DNA from: Xylogone sp. PMI_703
Lineage: Eukaryota > Ascomycota > Leotiomycetes
Length of the DNA: 64,000 nucleotides
Assembly (NCBI GenBank): GCA_021399445.1
Contig: JAJTUQ010000002.1
Span: forward strand, 4,588,001 to 4,652,000
Direction: 5' to 3'
Positions within the stretch are counted from its first letter, which is position 1; each line of letters starts with the position of its first letter. The position numbers were made by a program, and so were the translations under genes. Below, in pieces: positions 1 through 11,466 of the stretch. The notes beneath the pieces were generated by a model, which was given only the letters and a program-made list of their open reading frames with translations, did no database searches and had not been told where the DNA came from.

Positions 1-934
1 ATCCCACCACCACCACCACCACCCCGTCGCTGCTCGCCCGCCCCGTGCGAACGTGGTGGTGTGCCAGTCCAACCGCTTGCTTCTGCTGCTGCTATTGCTG
101 CTGTTGCTTGCTACTGCGTCGGCCTCTGTTTCTGTTTCCCCCCTCCCTTTCACTCTCTCCTTCTTCCCTCTCAACTCCTTCTCTCTATTCTCTCCCTAAT
201 TTCTCTCTTTCTAATATCCTCCTTCTCATCATCATCATCAATCCTCCAAATTATTAATTATCCGTCGTCTCCATCGTCGCTGTCATCGTCAACAGCTTTC
301 TCCAGCCTCATCTCCACCGGCAATTGCCTCGCTCTTCTCGTGCGTCCTGCCTGCCCACTACTCTCTCAATTTCCCCTCACCTCCCCATTCATCTTCTTAT
401 CGCACGCAATTCACCCCAGCTAACACCTTTTCTTTTAGCAATTAGCAATTTAACAGCAGTTGGGAAAGAGATCCAGGCACCGAGAAACAGAAAGAGCGCG
501 AGACACCGAGCGAGCTGTTGCTCTTGGGCCCCGCGCGCACGATCCCTCCGAATTCATCATCTCTCCCGCGCAATAACGTGTTACACGTCCGACCTCCCCC
601 CCAACACGCGAGACATCACTCTCACCAACAACGCCAATCAACACCTTCATTTCCTTTCTTTTATATATTTTTCCTTCCTTTTTTTGGGGAAAAATAAAAA
701 GAAAAGAAACAAACAAATCACTCCTCAACACCTTCCACCCCTTCATCCCGTTCGAATCCACGCAATTGCCCTGATTCACTTTCCCGGTACATGTGAGGGA
801 GCAAACAAATCAAAGAAAGTTCGAGTCCGTTGGATACGTGCTTGGGTTTGAGAAGGATACACCGGCGAATGCGCCCCTGATAGCACCGCCCAACTAGGCC
901 GTTGCTGCTGCTGCTACCGCTGCGGCGTGTTTGA
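1..934. other. Upstream region of the Pps1-like gene, rich in simple repeats
   Basis: No convincing gene is seen. The DNA is pyrimidine-rich on the + strand. It carries a CAC triplet run near positions 5-24, long CT/TTC stretches around 120-240 and a CTG-type triplet run at 902-925. These fit a fungal promoter or long 5' leader of the downstream phosphatase gene. Open frames here are low-complexity (Leu/Ser/Pro or Cys runs) and overlap each other in several frames, so I treat them as noise. Confidence 0.6.
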
Positions 935-3295
935 ATGGCGACCATTGCCCTTACCAGACCGGTTGTCGCCGACCATGCTCCATCCTCCTCTCCACGGCCG
1001 TCGCTGACCTCTGCACGAAGTCTCGAGTCCATCAGTGCTTCCTCTGCCCCATGTCCAATCCCCATCCCTAACAAGCACATTCCCGTCTGTCCTCCGGGCC
1101 CCGCCCCCGCTGAGAAGCCTGACACCCCGCCCCAGTCTCCGCCCTCCAAGGACACTGTCCTCGAGCAGCGTTCGCTGCTCTACCCTCCAGATGCCTACGG
1201 GCGTGTTGTCCTCGGTGCTGCCACCGTCTACGAGATTGATGCGGCTGGTGTAGCCGCCGCGCTCAATCATCTGGCAAGCCAGCCGCTCCCCTCGCCGGCG
1301 CAGGTCTTCCCCTGGCTGCATGGCCTGCATCCCGCCAACCACGTCCAGCAGGCCTTCTTCATTGCTCGTCGCCGCACCTTGCGCAAGACTCCTCGCTGCT
1401 GGCGAGGCATCACCGTCGTCAAGGCAGGCGGCGACCTGAGTCGCGCCCGGCTGAAGGGTGCCATTGCTCCAGATGAGTTCCTGCTGCAACAGGGTGGTGG
1501 TCGTGCCGAGTTTCGAGAGGTCGACCCTAAAGAAGGCTTCTCCGTCCGCAATTTCCAGATCCAGGCCGCCAAAACCGCCATGATCTCAGATATCATAGTC
1601 TACGGAGACGACGAGCTCGAGACGCTGAAGCTGGCCCGCGATGTGGCTGCCGCCCAGCTGTCCTGGCGAGCCACCCACGAGCGCCAGGGCCATGAGATCC
1701 CGCTCTTCCACACTTTCATCTGCAAGAGCCCCTTCCGTGAATTCGAGAAGCACCATCCGGAGATGGTGGCTCTCGATGCCCAGGGCCAGCTGACTGGCAA
1801 TGTCATGGACTTCTTTCGCCAGGAACGTCTCGAGATGTGCACGATGACCCAGGCTTCCGAGATCGATCGCAACGTCTGGCTGGGCCCCACTCCCGATCCG
1901 GCCGTGAATCCGGGTATACTCGAAAACGAGAAATCCCAGTTCGATATTCATATCGAGTGCAGCGACCTCGGCCGGCTGAATGCGCTGGCCCTGCAGTCCA
2001 TCGCCGAACGGAGCGCTCGAGGAGAGCCTTCCTCAGACTTGCCCGAGTATCTCGAGTTCCCGTCGTCAGGGAGCATCATGCCGCCCACCTGGTCACATAC
2101 AGAAGCCGATGGGATCTTGGAGAGCTGCAAGTGGATCTACAATCTCGCCCACGGCATCCTTCCCTCATCTGATTCCACCGGCGCCGAAGATGCGGAGGAC
2201 TTTGAGGGTGATTCTCCTATGCCCTTCCCTACCACGACTGTGCGACCTACTGCCTCAACCTTTACCCCGAAGAAGATTTTGATTCACTGCACGGACGGCT
2301 ATACAGAATCAACCTTGCTTGCCCTGGCTTATTATACCTACGCCACGGGACTGCCCGTCCCGAAGGCGTGGCTGAACCTCCATGTCGAGAAGAAGCGGAA
2401 CTTCTTTGCCTACCCCTCCGACGTGGCTCTACTAACCTGCATTGCACCGCGGCTGCTATCCGAGTCACCCGCGCTCCAGAATAAGAGCCTGTCTGAGATC
2501 ACGGAGCTGGTCAAGGAAGAACCAGGGTGGCTGAGAAACATGGATGGCAGTCTGCCCAGCAGGGTGACGGATTATATGTACCTTGGAAATCTGGGCCATG
2601 CAAATAACCCAGGATTGCTGCGGGAAATGGGGATTGGTCAAATCCTGAGTGTAGGTGAAACAGCCAATTGGCGGGATGGCGAATTGGAAAAATGGGGCAG
2701 CGATAACATCATGGTTGTGCAAAGAGTGCAAGATAACGGGGTAGATCCATTAACGGAGGAGTTTGAGAGGTGTCTGGAATTCATAGGTATGTAATCAACT
2801 TTTGCTTAATTTCCCTCCCTCTTTCCTTCCTTCCTTCCTCTCTCTGTTTCTGAAAAAGGGGGAAAGAGAAGAAAGAGGAAAGTGGCATAACTTCCTGAGA
2901 AACCCCCTTTTCCCTTTAATACCGAGCAAAATTTCAAAGAAACAAAACACAATACCCAAAGAAAACTTTTAACATTTCATCAACCAGATCGAGGCAGACG
3001 TAATTGTACTGCCACCCTGGTCCATTGCCGAGTGGGCGTGTCACGGAGCGCAACTATCTGCATTGCGGAGACCATGCGATCCTTGGGACTCAGTTTTCCC
3101 CGTGCATATTGCTTTGTCAGAGCACGGCGGCTCAACGTTATCATCCAACCTCATCTCCGTTTTTCATACGAGCTGCTCAAATGGGAGGAACACCTCGCTG
3201 CCGAACGAACGGGGGATAAGAAATTTAAGAGAGAACTCGAGTGGCCTGATATCGCGAGAGAGATTGCAGCTATGAATAAGCCTTATGCGAGGTGA
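935..3295 (+). CDS. PPS1: Dual-specificity protein phosphatase, Pps1 type
   Basis: Two exons (935-2786 and 2988-3295) give 719 aa. Yeast Pps1 is a large dual-specificity phosphatase linked to DNA-synthesis control; the role here is inferred from that family. The catalytic loop HCRVGVSRSAT lies in exon 2 around residues 630-640, with the CX5R cysteine and arginine intact. The segment before the intron (DYMYLGNLGHANNP) is typical of the start of such a phosphatase domain. The long N-terminal part holds the less conserved Pps1-specific region, including ILIHCTDGYTESTLLALAYY near residue 450, which looks like a second, degenerate phosphatase fold with Asp-Gly in place of the usual loop. The splice joins ATA-G to AT, giving Phe-Ile-Asp-Arg-Gly and restoring the frame. 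The start at 935 is the first ATG in the long frame. Confidence 0.88.
2787..2987 (+). other. Intron of the Pps1-like gene with a CT/TTCC repeat tract
   Basis: This 201-bp intron is far longer than the 45-70 bp introns elsewhere in the window. It begins GTATGT and ends ACCAG. Its first part is a pyrimidine tract with tandem TTCC units (about 2811-2850), followed by a purine-rich GGGGGAAAGAGAAGAAAGAGG stretch that could pair with it. It sits a few codons before the catalytic cysteine. Confidence 0.8.
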
Positions 3296-4205
3296 CAGTT
3301 CTAGACGTTCTTCTGGTGTGCATTCTCCGGAGTTGGCCTGGTCAGCAGTTGAATCAATCGGTTCTCTTGCATTATTTTACTATGGACTGGATGCATCTTA
3401 CTATTTAGGATATGATATTTCTGGCGGTGGATCTTCTTGACAATATTTTTCTTTTTAGGGATATTCTCTCATTTAGGGTACTTTTTGGTCGGGTGGATGT
3501 TTTCTTCTTTTTCTTCTTCTGCTCCGGTATGGTCTCTAAAACTCGCGGCTCAGGCAGCTGCCACTGGACCGCAGTTCTCTGTCTTGCGTATACATGAATT
3601 TTCTCGTTTACTTTACGATTGGGTTCAGAACGGTTTTGGATCTATACGAAAGAGGATTTTTGTTCCCCTTGGGATGGTTACTCTTGTCTACGATTACGGA
3701 GATATTTGATGATATGAGAAATGATGGGTTTTTTTTGGTTTCCAAGTGGTTGGGGGCTATCTTTCGGCTGGCTATATTTTTTCAAACTTGGTTTTGGGTT
3801 TTCTTGGGCATAATTGCAAATTTTTATGATTGAATGGGCAGCATGTATATATACTATATGCGTATCGGGAGTGGGTTCTGCTTCATATTTCGCAGATTTT
3901 TTCCCGAGTTCAAATCTAAAAGGAGATTCTTTCTTGGGAGAAACGGCTAGATTACATCACTCGTGAAGCATATCTTGTTTGTGAGCTTTCATGGAAAAGT
4001 CTGACGCTTATGAATTTAAGGGGCCAAGAATTCCTTTTCAGCTATCCTACATCTTATCTTGTCTTTCGATGCCTCAAATCGTTCAAAATCATGTAACTTT
4101 TTGCTTTTAATCTGACAAATGATGCCGGCCATAGAAAATGCTAGAACCCAAGACTCCTGTACCGAATATTCAACTCCTCAATAAATACAGAAAATTTTGT
4201 TCATG
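3296..4205. other. Intergenic region between convergent genes
   Basis: The 3' flanks of the Pps1-like gene (+) and RPA190 (-) meet here. The sequence is T-rich on the + strand with several TTTTT tracts, as expected of 3' untranslated and polyadenylation regions. Short frames at 3412-3833 are hydrophobic, T-driven translations with no recognisable domain. I see no RNA gene. Confidence 0.6.
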
Positions 4206-7200
4206 CTATATAAAATCCTCCAGACTACTCTTCTTGTTCTGGGCCTCTAGCGCTGCTGTGGGCACTTGGGTCAGCACATCGAATGCGCCAGTACCCACCC
4301 TGCTCGTCCGTCCAATGACGATCCTGCTGCTTGGGTTCTTCAGGTCATCCCAGTCGCCGTCCAGGACCGCATCGGCTAGGAATCCCACCGTGGTCTCGAA
4401 GCTCATTTTCATAAAGGGGCTCACGCCGCCTCGCATGCCATTTCGATTGAATGGGCTGAAGCCTCCACCTCGAGTCATGAAGTCTGCAATCAGGTTCAAA
4501 TGGCGCTGATCGACCTGGATACCGTGACCGCTGAAAACCGCGGATAGCTCCTGGATGATGGTTGCCCGACAGGCTTCAACTCCGTAGATTGAGAGCATGG
4601 CTGCAATGTCGTTGGTCTGGATGGTATTGGGGTTGATGACTGAAGAGTATGACTGCATAGCCTTAAGGTTGACACCCTCAGTGTGTACTACTGCGATCTT
4701 CTCGAGTTTCCCCGTTTGAGGATTCTTAACCTCGTAATCAGGATCGTACGTGCAGGTCTTCAGGCCGGAGATCTGTTGGATCACAGAGGAGCGAAGTGCC
4801 TGCTCCACTATCGAGAGCATCAAGACTTTAGGAACGTTCGCGTCATACTCAAGTGTCACCTTGCACCACTCCCCGTTCTCCTCGTCGAAGCGGAAACGTG
4901 TGACATCGGTATTTTTCTTCTTCACTTCTGCCTCTCGTTCCTCTGCTATTGCCTTTCGCCCTGAGGCCTTTCCAGAGTCTTTGCCAGATAGCTCGTCATC
5001 CGTATCATCAGCAGATTCTCTTGGGCTTCCCCCAATGCCTTCGTCTTCCATGTCCTCTTCGTTGTCCGCTTCATCGTCTCTCTGCAGTTGTGCTTGAACG
5101 GCATCATCTTCTTCGTCATTCGCCTCATAACTGACGGCTTCGGCGCGGTTGGATCGCTGTTTAGCGTTCGTTGCATCATCGTCTCCTTCCTCATCCTCTT
5201 CATCCAGGTCGATATCCCTTTCGTTGTCGACTCTTTGAGCCTCTTCTATGGTACCAATAGACTGTCCAATCTCTGGGACAGCAGCAGTGTTAGCCGCTGC
5301 ACTCAACGACCTTTCGGTCTTCTTCTTCCCAAGAGCCTTCCTGGTAAGAAGCTGTAATCTCGTCGTGAACTTCTTCTCTAGAGTATCTATCACATCGGCT
5401 ACATCGATAGCATACGTCTCGGTGTATTCTTTGGAAGGGAAGAGCTGGATATGGATGTCATAGATCTTTGCCTGTGCATATCCAATGCCTCGCCCAATGC
5501 GCTCCTTGACAGTTGCTTTGTCTAGAACCTCAGCAAGCGATAGGACACTTATAGCCTTGGCAAATTGTTCTCCGTCCTTTGCTGAGAGTTCCGGGTTGAG
5601 GCGGAGGGTCATTGCTGGGGTTGATATATGGTTGCTTGCCGTCATGACAATTTCTCTTAGACGAGGGATACCAAGAGTAACGTTTTTCGCGGAGTGACCA
5701 GCCAAATGGAAGGTATTCAGCGTCATCTGAGTCGATGGCTCACCCACCGATTGGCCTGCCACTATACCAACTGCTTCTCCGGGATCTACAACGGATCTCA
5801 AGTATTTAGTAGCAAAAACGGGTTCTAGACTCTTACGACTGGCTACACCTTTCGGGTTCTCCTTGCTTGATACCAGACCATCCACGTTACTCTTCAAGTA
5901 CTCCGTCATTGCATCAAAGAACTTTTCCGAGGTAGCATAACCAAATCTACCGGGGTTGAACTCGGAAAGAACTGGATCAGGGCCGTCAGGATCGTTGGCC
6001 TTCGCATGTCTAATGGCTCTCTTCATTTTCCTTAATATGACTTCCTTGTCGTCAAATATTGGGGCGTGTCGAGAGTCGCCATAGCTTTGATGGGCGAGTT
6101 CAGAGTGGAGGTTTTCCAAGAGGAACTTGAAATCGTTCAAATGTTTTTGTTTAGTGACATCTAGGCCATCCTCTCCGTACAAGAATTGGACCATCGAACC
6201 ATCGGAATCTCGAACCGACGTATCGTATTCGACTCGTAGCCCTTCCATACCTTTGATGAGACATCTTTGCAAATAACCGGATCTGGATGTCTTGACTGCA
6301 GTATCAATGAGACCTTCTCTACCAGCCATAGCGTGGAAATAATACTCTTGTGGCCGTATGCCAGTCAAGAAACGATTGACGATGTAACCACCAGCCCTAA
6401 TATTGGTCTCGTATGGTCTGAAGCATGGCAGCGACTTCCCGCTGACCATCACAGGGACTCGACGACCTTCCAGAACTTGCTGTCCCAAATTACACGAGAT
6501 AAGGTTTGCATTCACTGCCGATCCCTTGGCACCCGAAACAGTCATATTCTGCATTTGATTCTTAGGGAACGGCTTGACAAGTCCTTTTGGCAGACAAGCC
6601 TTGGTGACTGCCGAAGAAAGCTCGCCTGATCTTTTATTCATCATCATATCCAACCCAGCCTGCTTAGTATCGTCCCTTAAAACATCCTCCAGTCGGCTCA
6701 GGAGTTCAATATCAGTGGCTGAAGGTTTCTTATCCTCCAAGGTGACGTATTTTGAAGCAACCTCTAAGCCAATGCGATCAGCATTTGCCAACTGCTCCTT
6801 ACGAGCCTGTTCACCCGCCGGAGTCAGTCGTAGGTCATCCATTCCACAGGTAAACGCTCGCATATGCAGAAATTTAGTCAGTAAACGACCGAGTATACTC
6901 AATAATTTACCAGCGACAGTTGGCCCATATACTTCATGTATTGAATGGACGAAACCGCCACCACTCGGTCCTATCTGCGCTTTATCAAGAATACCAGAAA
7001 TGAATTCCCCCTCTTTGAAATGCACAGTGCCCTCTTCTGAGCCAGGCCCCCATTTATCTCCAGGAGTAGAGGATTTGCTTGTGAGAGTTAGCGGGGAACA
7101 ATCGACAGGTCTGATATTCTTCAATATGGTTGTTATGACTTGTTTTCCTGTCCATAGCGCCTTCGGTTTAATGACGGCAGGAGGGACCGTTTCTATCCGT

Positions 7201-9413
7201 TCACTGACTGTATGACCTGCTTCGGGGCGCAGACAGTTATATATCAACTGTTGATAGGCTGCTCTGTCAAAAAACGTATCTTTCTTGCACATCCACACAG
7301 ATACAGAGATATGATCCTGAATAAGACCCCGCAGAGGCTTCCCTGATGTTGCAACCAGATACTGGTGGTCGGTATCAGCTATTTGCAGTGCTTCCGCTCG
7401 AGCAATTTCAGTTTGCGGGAAATGCATGTTCATCTCATCTCCATCAAAATCCGCGTTGTACGTATTGCAATTCGCATAATGCATTCGTATTGTCTTCTCT
7501 CCAGGTAGCACTCTTGCCCTGTGTCCCATTATAGAAGGCTTGTGCAATGTCGGTTGGCGATTCATTAGGACCACATCCCCATTGGTAAGATGACGATGAA
7601 CTTTCTTATTCCTGGCACCATTGGTGTTATTGCTAGAGGGCGCAAGCAGTTGGTTTGCCAAAGCTAATCGCTCGTCTTGGGTTCTCGATCTCAAATTGAT
7701 AACCTGCCCATTCTCATTCTCAATTGCCGCCGCGCCAGGCCATTTATCAACGCCATTGATGACAGCTTGTCGCATCTCCTTGAAGTTATGACTCGTAACA
7801 GGTTCTGGATATGTTAACTTCTTTGCAAAGACTGGTGGTACCCCAATCTCATTGGTCTCAATATTTGGATCAGGAGATATGACACTACGCGCTGCGAAGT
7901 TTACACGCTTTCCCATCATATTCTTTCTAAATAATCCTTCCTTCTTCTCCAACTTCTGCTTAATACCATCCTCATTTTTCTTACCCGCAGCTCCCTGTAC
8001 TGGATTCCGATCTCGGTCAATCAACGAATTCACCGCATCCTGCAACTGAATTGAAGCTTCCTGCAGATCGTCAAAGTCCCGCTTTCTTAAAGAAGGGTTC
8101 GATCCTGCTCGGTTTGGGTTCGTTATGTCGTGGTATATCTGATTTATTGTTTCGCAGCTTCGGAGAATAAGCTTGTATAAAGAGTTCTGTGCGGCTTCAT
8201 TCACCTCCCCGTCTCCTGTGCGATCACCAGGCCGGTACTTATTTGGCGGCACTAACAATGTTTGCAGGAAAAACATTTCAGCAGTAACTTTTGTGGGCCT
8301 CTTTGCGCTCGATCGAGAGTGATAGACAAGAGAGAGGATTTCTTGCTCTTTCTCAAATAAGAGGTCGAGACTTGCCTTAACCTCAGTAGCACTTACAAAT
8401 CGCTGTGGTAGAGATGCAACTTTAGCCTTAGAGGAATTCCTCTGCTTTACTGCTGAATCTCCCATGACTACATCCCCGTCGACATCAAGGTCTTCTCCTT
8501 CGCCTTCATCCTCGGCATCGGATGATGATATATCAATATCAGCTATTCCTTCATCAACATCCCCCTCACTTTGCTTTTCCTGGTGGGTTAGGACGACAGC
8601 GTTGACAGCTTTAAAATTTCCTTGGGCCATTTTTGCCTTCTCTTTGAGGTTAAGGGACTTCTCAAAAATCTTAACATAGCGATCTCTTCGATATGCTGGT
8701 GAGATGCCCTTGCAGTTACTGCACGCTTTCCCAGCTGCAATAGTCTTCATGAAGTCTTTGACTACATCCCGTCGTGCCCTAGCGACTCCTTCATTCTTTT
8801 CCAAGCTCCATTCCCAGGGAGAAACTTTTGCGGCCTTTATTGATCTCTTCACGAAATGATTTCTTCGTTGGACCACCCCATCAACCGTCGATTCCTCTCC
8901 TGAATCTGCGCTGTCGTCACCGTTGGCCCCTTTATCTTCCGATATATCAATATTATCAATCTCTTCTGCCGCACTGAGGAGGCCATGCTGTATCAATCTG
9001 AGCTTGCATATGTATCGATTAATCTCCTTCCTTGACATCTTGAGATGATGACAGTATACACATTTTGATCGTAGAAGCCGTAATATTTGGTCAAAAAATG
9101 TTGGATGATATACAGGAACTGGAAGGTCAATATGTCCAACATGGCCGGGACATGCAAAAGAGCCCAAATTACATGTTGCGCACCTGTAGCTAGGTGAGAA
9201 AATAGATACCCAGCGAAGGTGTTTCACTTACGGTATATCTCCCTGTGCGCCAAGTGCAGGGTCATACAAACCTCCAGGTACGGGATGTAATAAAGTATCG
9301 AAAGTCACTGGATTTTGAATCTTCTTCACAGACAAAGATTTAATCTCGGCAGCAGAGAGGAAAGTAAAGTCCACTCTGCCAATTGCAGATGGAATTGGCT
9401 GAGATATATTCAT
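4206..9413 (-). CDS. RPA190: DNA-directed RNA polymerase I largest subunit (A190)
   Basis: Two exons on the minus strand (9413-9232 and 9183-4206) encode 1719 aa, close to the usual 1660-1720. This is the catalytic subunit of RNA polymerase I, which makes the large rRNA precursor in the nucleolus. Visible marks are the N-terminal zinc site (CATC...CPGHVGHIDL) just after the intron, CVYCHH and CSNCKG, and the absolutely conserved metal-binding loop NADFDGDEMN near residue 640. The bridge-helix region FHAMAGREGLIDTAVKT is also present. A long acidic insert (DLDEEDEEGDDD and following, about residues 1330-1420) is typical of A190 and separates it from the Pol II and III subunits. The 48-bp intron could instead end at an upstream TAG, which would add two residues (Tyr-Arg) before the first zinc cysteine. 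The gene is divergent from PRP3, 374 bp away. Confidence 0.96.
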
Positions 9414-9787
9414 TTTGGCAGTTTACTGTGGCCAGAGAATCCTGTCAATGCCAAAAATTCCCTGTCAGCCCCAGAAAAGCCAATGATTGGAACATCTGAC
9501 GATGAATTGAAATCAAATTCTACAGCTTTGCGCGGATTCAAAAGTTCTAGGGCGGTAAGAGGATTTTGCACGGCAGAAAATTAAGGTTTTCACGTGATAA
9601 AGCTTAGGTACGGCGTCTTAGGGACAGTATCTCTATCCACGTTCAGTTTTCCCCTTGCAAATGACATAGTTCTTTTCTTCCCATTCCAAATCTCCTATTC
9701 TTCTAAATTGGCGCACAGCGAAATCTAAGATAAATGGAAATTTTTGGAGCAGCATATCACCGCTAATTTCTAAAACAAGACCTCACA
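9414..9787. promoter_or_regulatory. Shared promoter region of RPA190 and PRP3
   Basis: These 374 bp separate two divergent start codons and must hold both promoters. The clearest site is the 8-bp palindrome TCACGTGA at 9590-9597, followed by TAAA. It matches the core bound by bHLH factors such as Cbf1. No strong TATA box is visible on either side. Confidence 0.55.
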
Positions 9788-11302
9788 ATGGAACGAGGGA
9801 GTGCATCACCTATCCTCTCCCCGCGCCGCGACCAAACCAGCCGGGTTGGAAAACCAGAATCTGCAGCAGACAAACTCGCATCGTTGAAAGCTAGGGTAGC
9901 TGCTGCTGTCGGTAGCAGTAAAGCCAAAGGAGGTTTGAATGTTGGCTTACATCCAGCCTTAGCTAGAGGGGGATTAAATGTTGATCTTCATCCTGCTCTT
10001 CAAGATCTCAGTCAGTACAAGCCGTCAAAAACTATAGCTCCAAAATTCGCAACAAGTATCGGAAATGCTCGTTCCCAAGAAAAGGCCCCGGTCAAGCCTA
10101 AGAAGCAGTTAGATTTATCTGGCCCGTCGATGGAGGAGATTCGAAACAACCCATATTTTGACAACAGTCTTGGGAACCAAACCGCGACGCTAAAGACCAG
10201 ACATTCACGACAACTGATTTTCAACCAGAAAGGCAAATATATCGCGCAAGCAGCAGCACTACGGAGGCAGGCTGATCTTGAGGCACTGAAGAGGAAGATC
10301 GCGGCAGCATCTCGAAGAATTGGCGTGGACGAAGATCTTGATACGGAGAAGAATTTCCTCGTTGAAGCACCCCCTGATGTTGAATGGTGGGATGAGGGAT
10401 TGTTGGATTCCAAAACATATGACACCATTGATGATCCAACAACACTCAAGATTGATACACCAGATTCAGTTATCACAGAATATATTCAGCACCCTGTCCA
10501 ACTCGAACCGCCTCAGGAGGCCAATGCGCCCCCTCCTAAACCTATGTTCCTTACTGCAAAAGAACAAGCTAAGCTTCGACGGCAGCGGCGAATGGCTGAA
10601 CTGAAAGAACAACAGGCCAAAATTCGATTAGGCTTGGAGCCCGCGCCTCCTCCAAAAGTAAAGAAAGGCAACCTTATGCGTGTATTAGGTGAAGAAGCTG
10701 TCAAGGATCCTACAGCAGTTGAAGCTCGTGTCAACCGGGAAATTGCCGCTCGCCATCAAGCACATGTTGAAATGAACGAAAATCGAAAATTAACCAAGGA
10801 ACAGCGCCATGAGAAGCTGGCTCTTAATCAAGAAAAGGACGCGGCAAAAGGTATACATGTTATGGTATTCAAGATTGATAGCCTTACAAATGGTAGCCAT
10901 CGGTTCAAAATCGCAAAAAATGCTGAGCAAATGGCACTTACAGGCATCTGCATCATGCATCCTCGATTTAATCTGGTTATTGTCGAAGGTGGCGAGCACA
11001 GTATTAGGCAATATCGAAAGCTCATGCTTCAGCGTATCGACTGGACAGAGAATTCGCCGACTCGCATCAGAGAGGGTACAAAAGCGGAGGCTTTAGCTGA
11101 CTGGCTAAAAGCAGAAGACGAACAGGGCCAGTTAAAGGACATGACACTAAATAAATGTGTTCTCGTATTTGAAGGCGAGGAGAAGGCCAGAGCTTTCAGA
11201 AAATTTGGAAGCAAAGTTTGTGAAACAGACAGTGCCGCAAGGGATGCACTTACCAGAGCCAAAATGGAGAATTTCTGGGCCTTAGCAAAAAGTATGAAAT
11301 AG
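9788..11302 (+). CDS. PRP3: U4/U6 small nuclear ribonucleoprotein Prp3
   Basis: A single exon encodes 504 aa, near the 469 aa of yeast Prp3. Prp3 is a U4/U6 snRNP protein needed to build the U4/U6.U5 tri-snRNP before splicing. The middle (about residues 110-330) is the Prp3 core, with the conserved NPYFD segment and a long basic helix (AKLRRQRRMAELKEQQ). The C-terminal part (about 350-490) is the DUF1115-type RNA-binding domain, recognised by NLVIVEGGEHSIRQYRKLMLQRIDW. Near residues 48-72 a 12-13-residue motif is repeated in tandem (GGLNVGLHPALA then GGLNVDLHPALQ), with different codons in the two copies. The 3' end lies only 164 bp from the convergent RAD3 gene. Confidence 0.95.
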   Translation: MERGSASPILSPRRDQTSRVGKPESAADKLASLKARVAAAVGSSKAKGGLNVGLHPALARGGLNVDLHPALQDLSQYKPSKTIAPKFATSIGNARSQEKAPVKPKKQLDLSGPSMEEIRNNPYFDNSLGNQTATLKTRHSRQLIFNQKGKYIAQAAALRRQADLEALKRKIAAASRRIGVDEDLDTEKNFLVEAPPDVEWWDEGLLDSKTYDTIDDPTTLKIDTPDSVITEYIQHPVQLEPPQEANAPPPKPMFLTAKEQAKLRRQRRMAELKEQQAKIRLGLEPAPPPKVKKGNLMRVLGEEAVKDPTAVEARVNREIAARHQAHVEMNENRKLTKEQRHEKLALNQEKDAAKGIHVMVFKIDSLTNGSHRFKIAKNAEQMALTGICIMHPRFNLVIVEGGEHSIRQYRKLMLQRIDWTENSPTRIREGTKAEALADWLKAEDEQGQLKDMTLNKCVLVFEGEEKARAFRKFGSKVCETDSAARDALTRAKMENFWALAKSMK

Positions 11303-11466
11303 ATGGGTACAAAAGGTTATAATTACGGTCTAGTGGATTACTTAACATGACCACGGATGATAGTACAACTAATTAATTATATGATACACCCGTTGCCCCA
11401 TTGTTGAGGTATTATGTTAATATATTACCACTAGTCTCGATGACAATTTGACTCTTAATAAATAAT

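Noticed and set aside
5..24. CAC triplet run at the left edge as a possible coding repeat or satellite
   Set aside because: Only about six units, in an otherwise pyrimidine-rich upstream region; ordinary simple repeat.
745..835. Two B-box-like strings (GTTCGAATCC and GTTCGAGTCC)
   Set aside because: The flanking bases do not pair into a T-stem and there is no A-box at the right distance, so no tRNA gene is supported.
914..1489. 191-aa minus-strand frame over the Pps1-like start
   Set aside because: Antisense to real coding sequence, Gly/Arg-rich and with no recognisable motif.
6574..7215. 213-aa plus-strand frame inside RPA190
   Set aside because: It is the antisense shadow of a highly conserved coding region and has no promoter or domain of its own.
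9190..9231. Possible broken N-terminus in RPA190, because the long frame starts after the first zinc cysteines
   Set aside because: A normal 48-bp GT-AG intron joins the 61-codon upstream frame and restores the zinc site, so the gene is intact.
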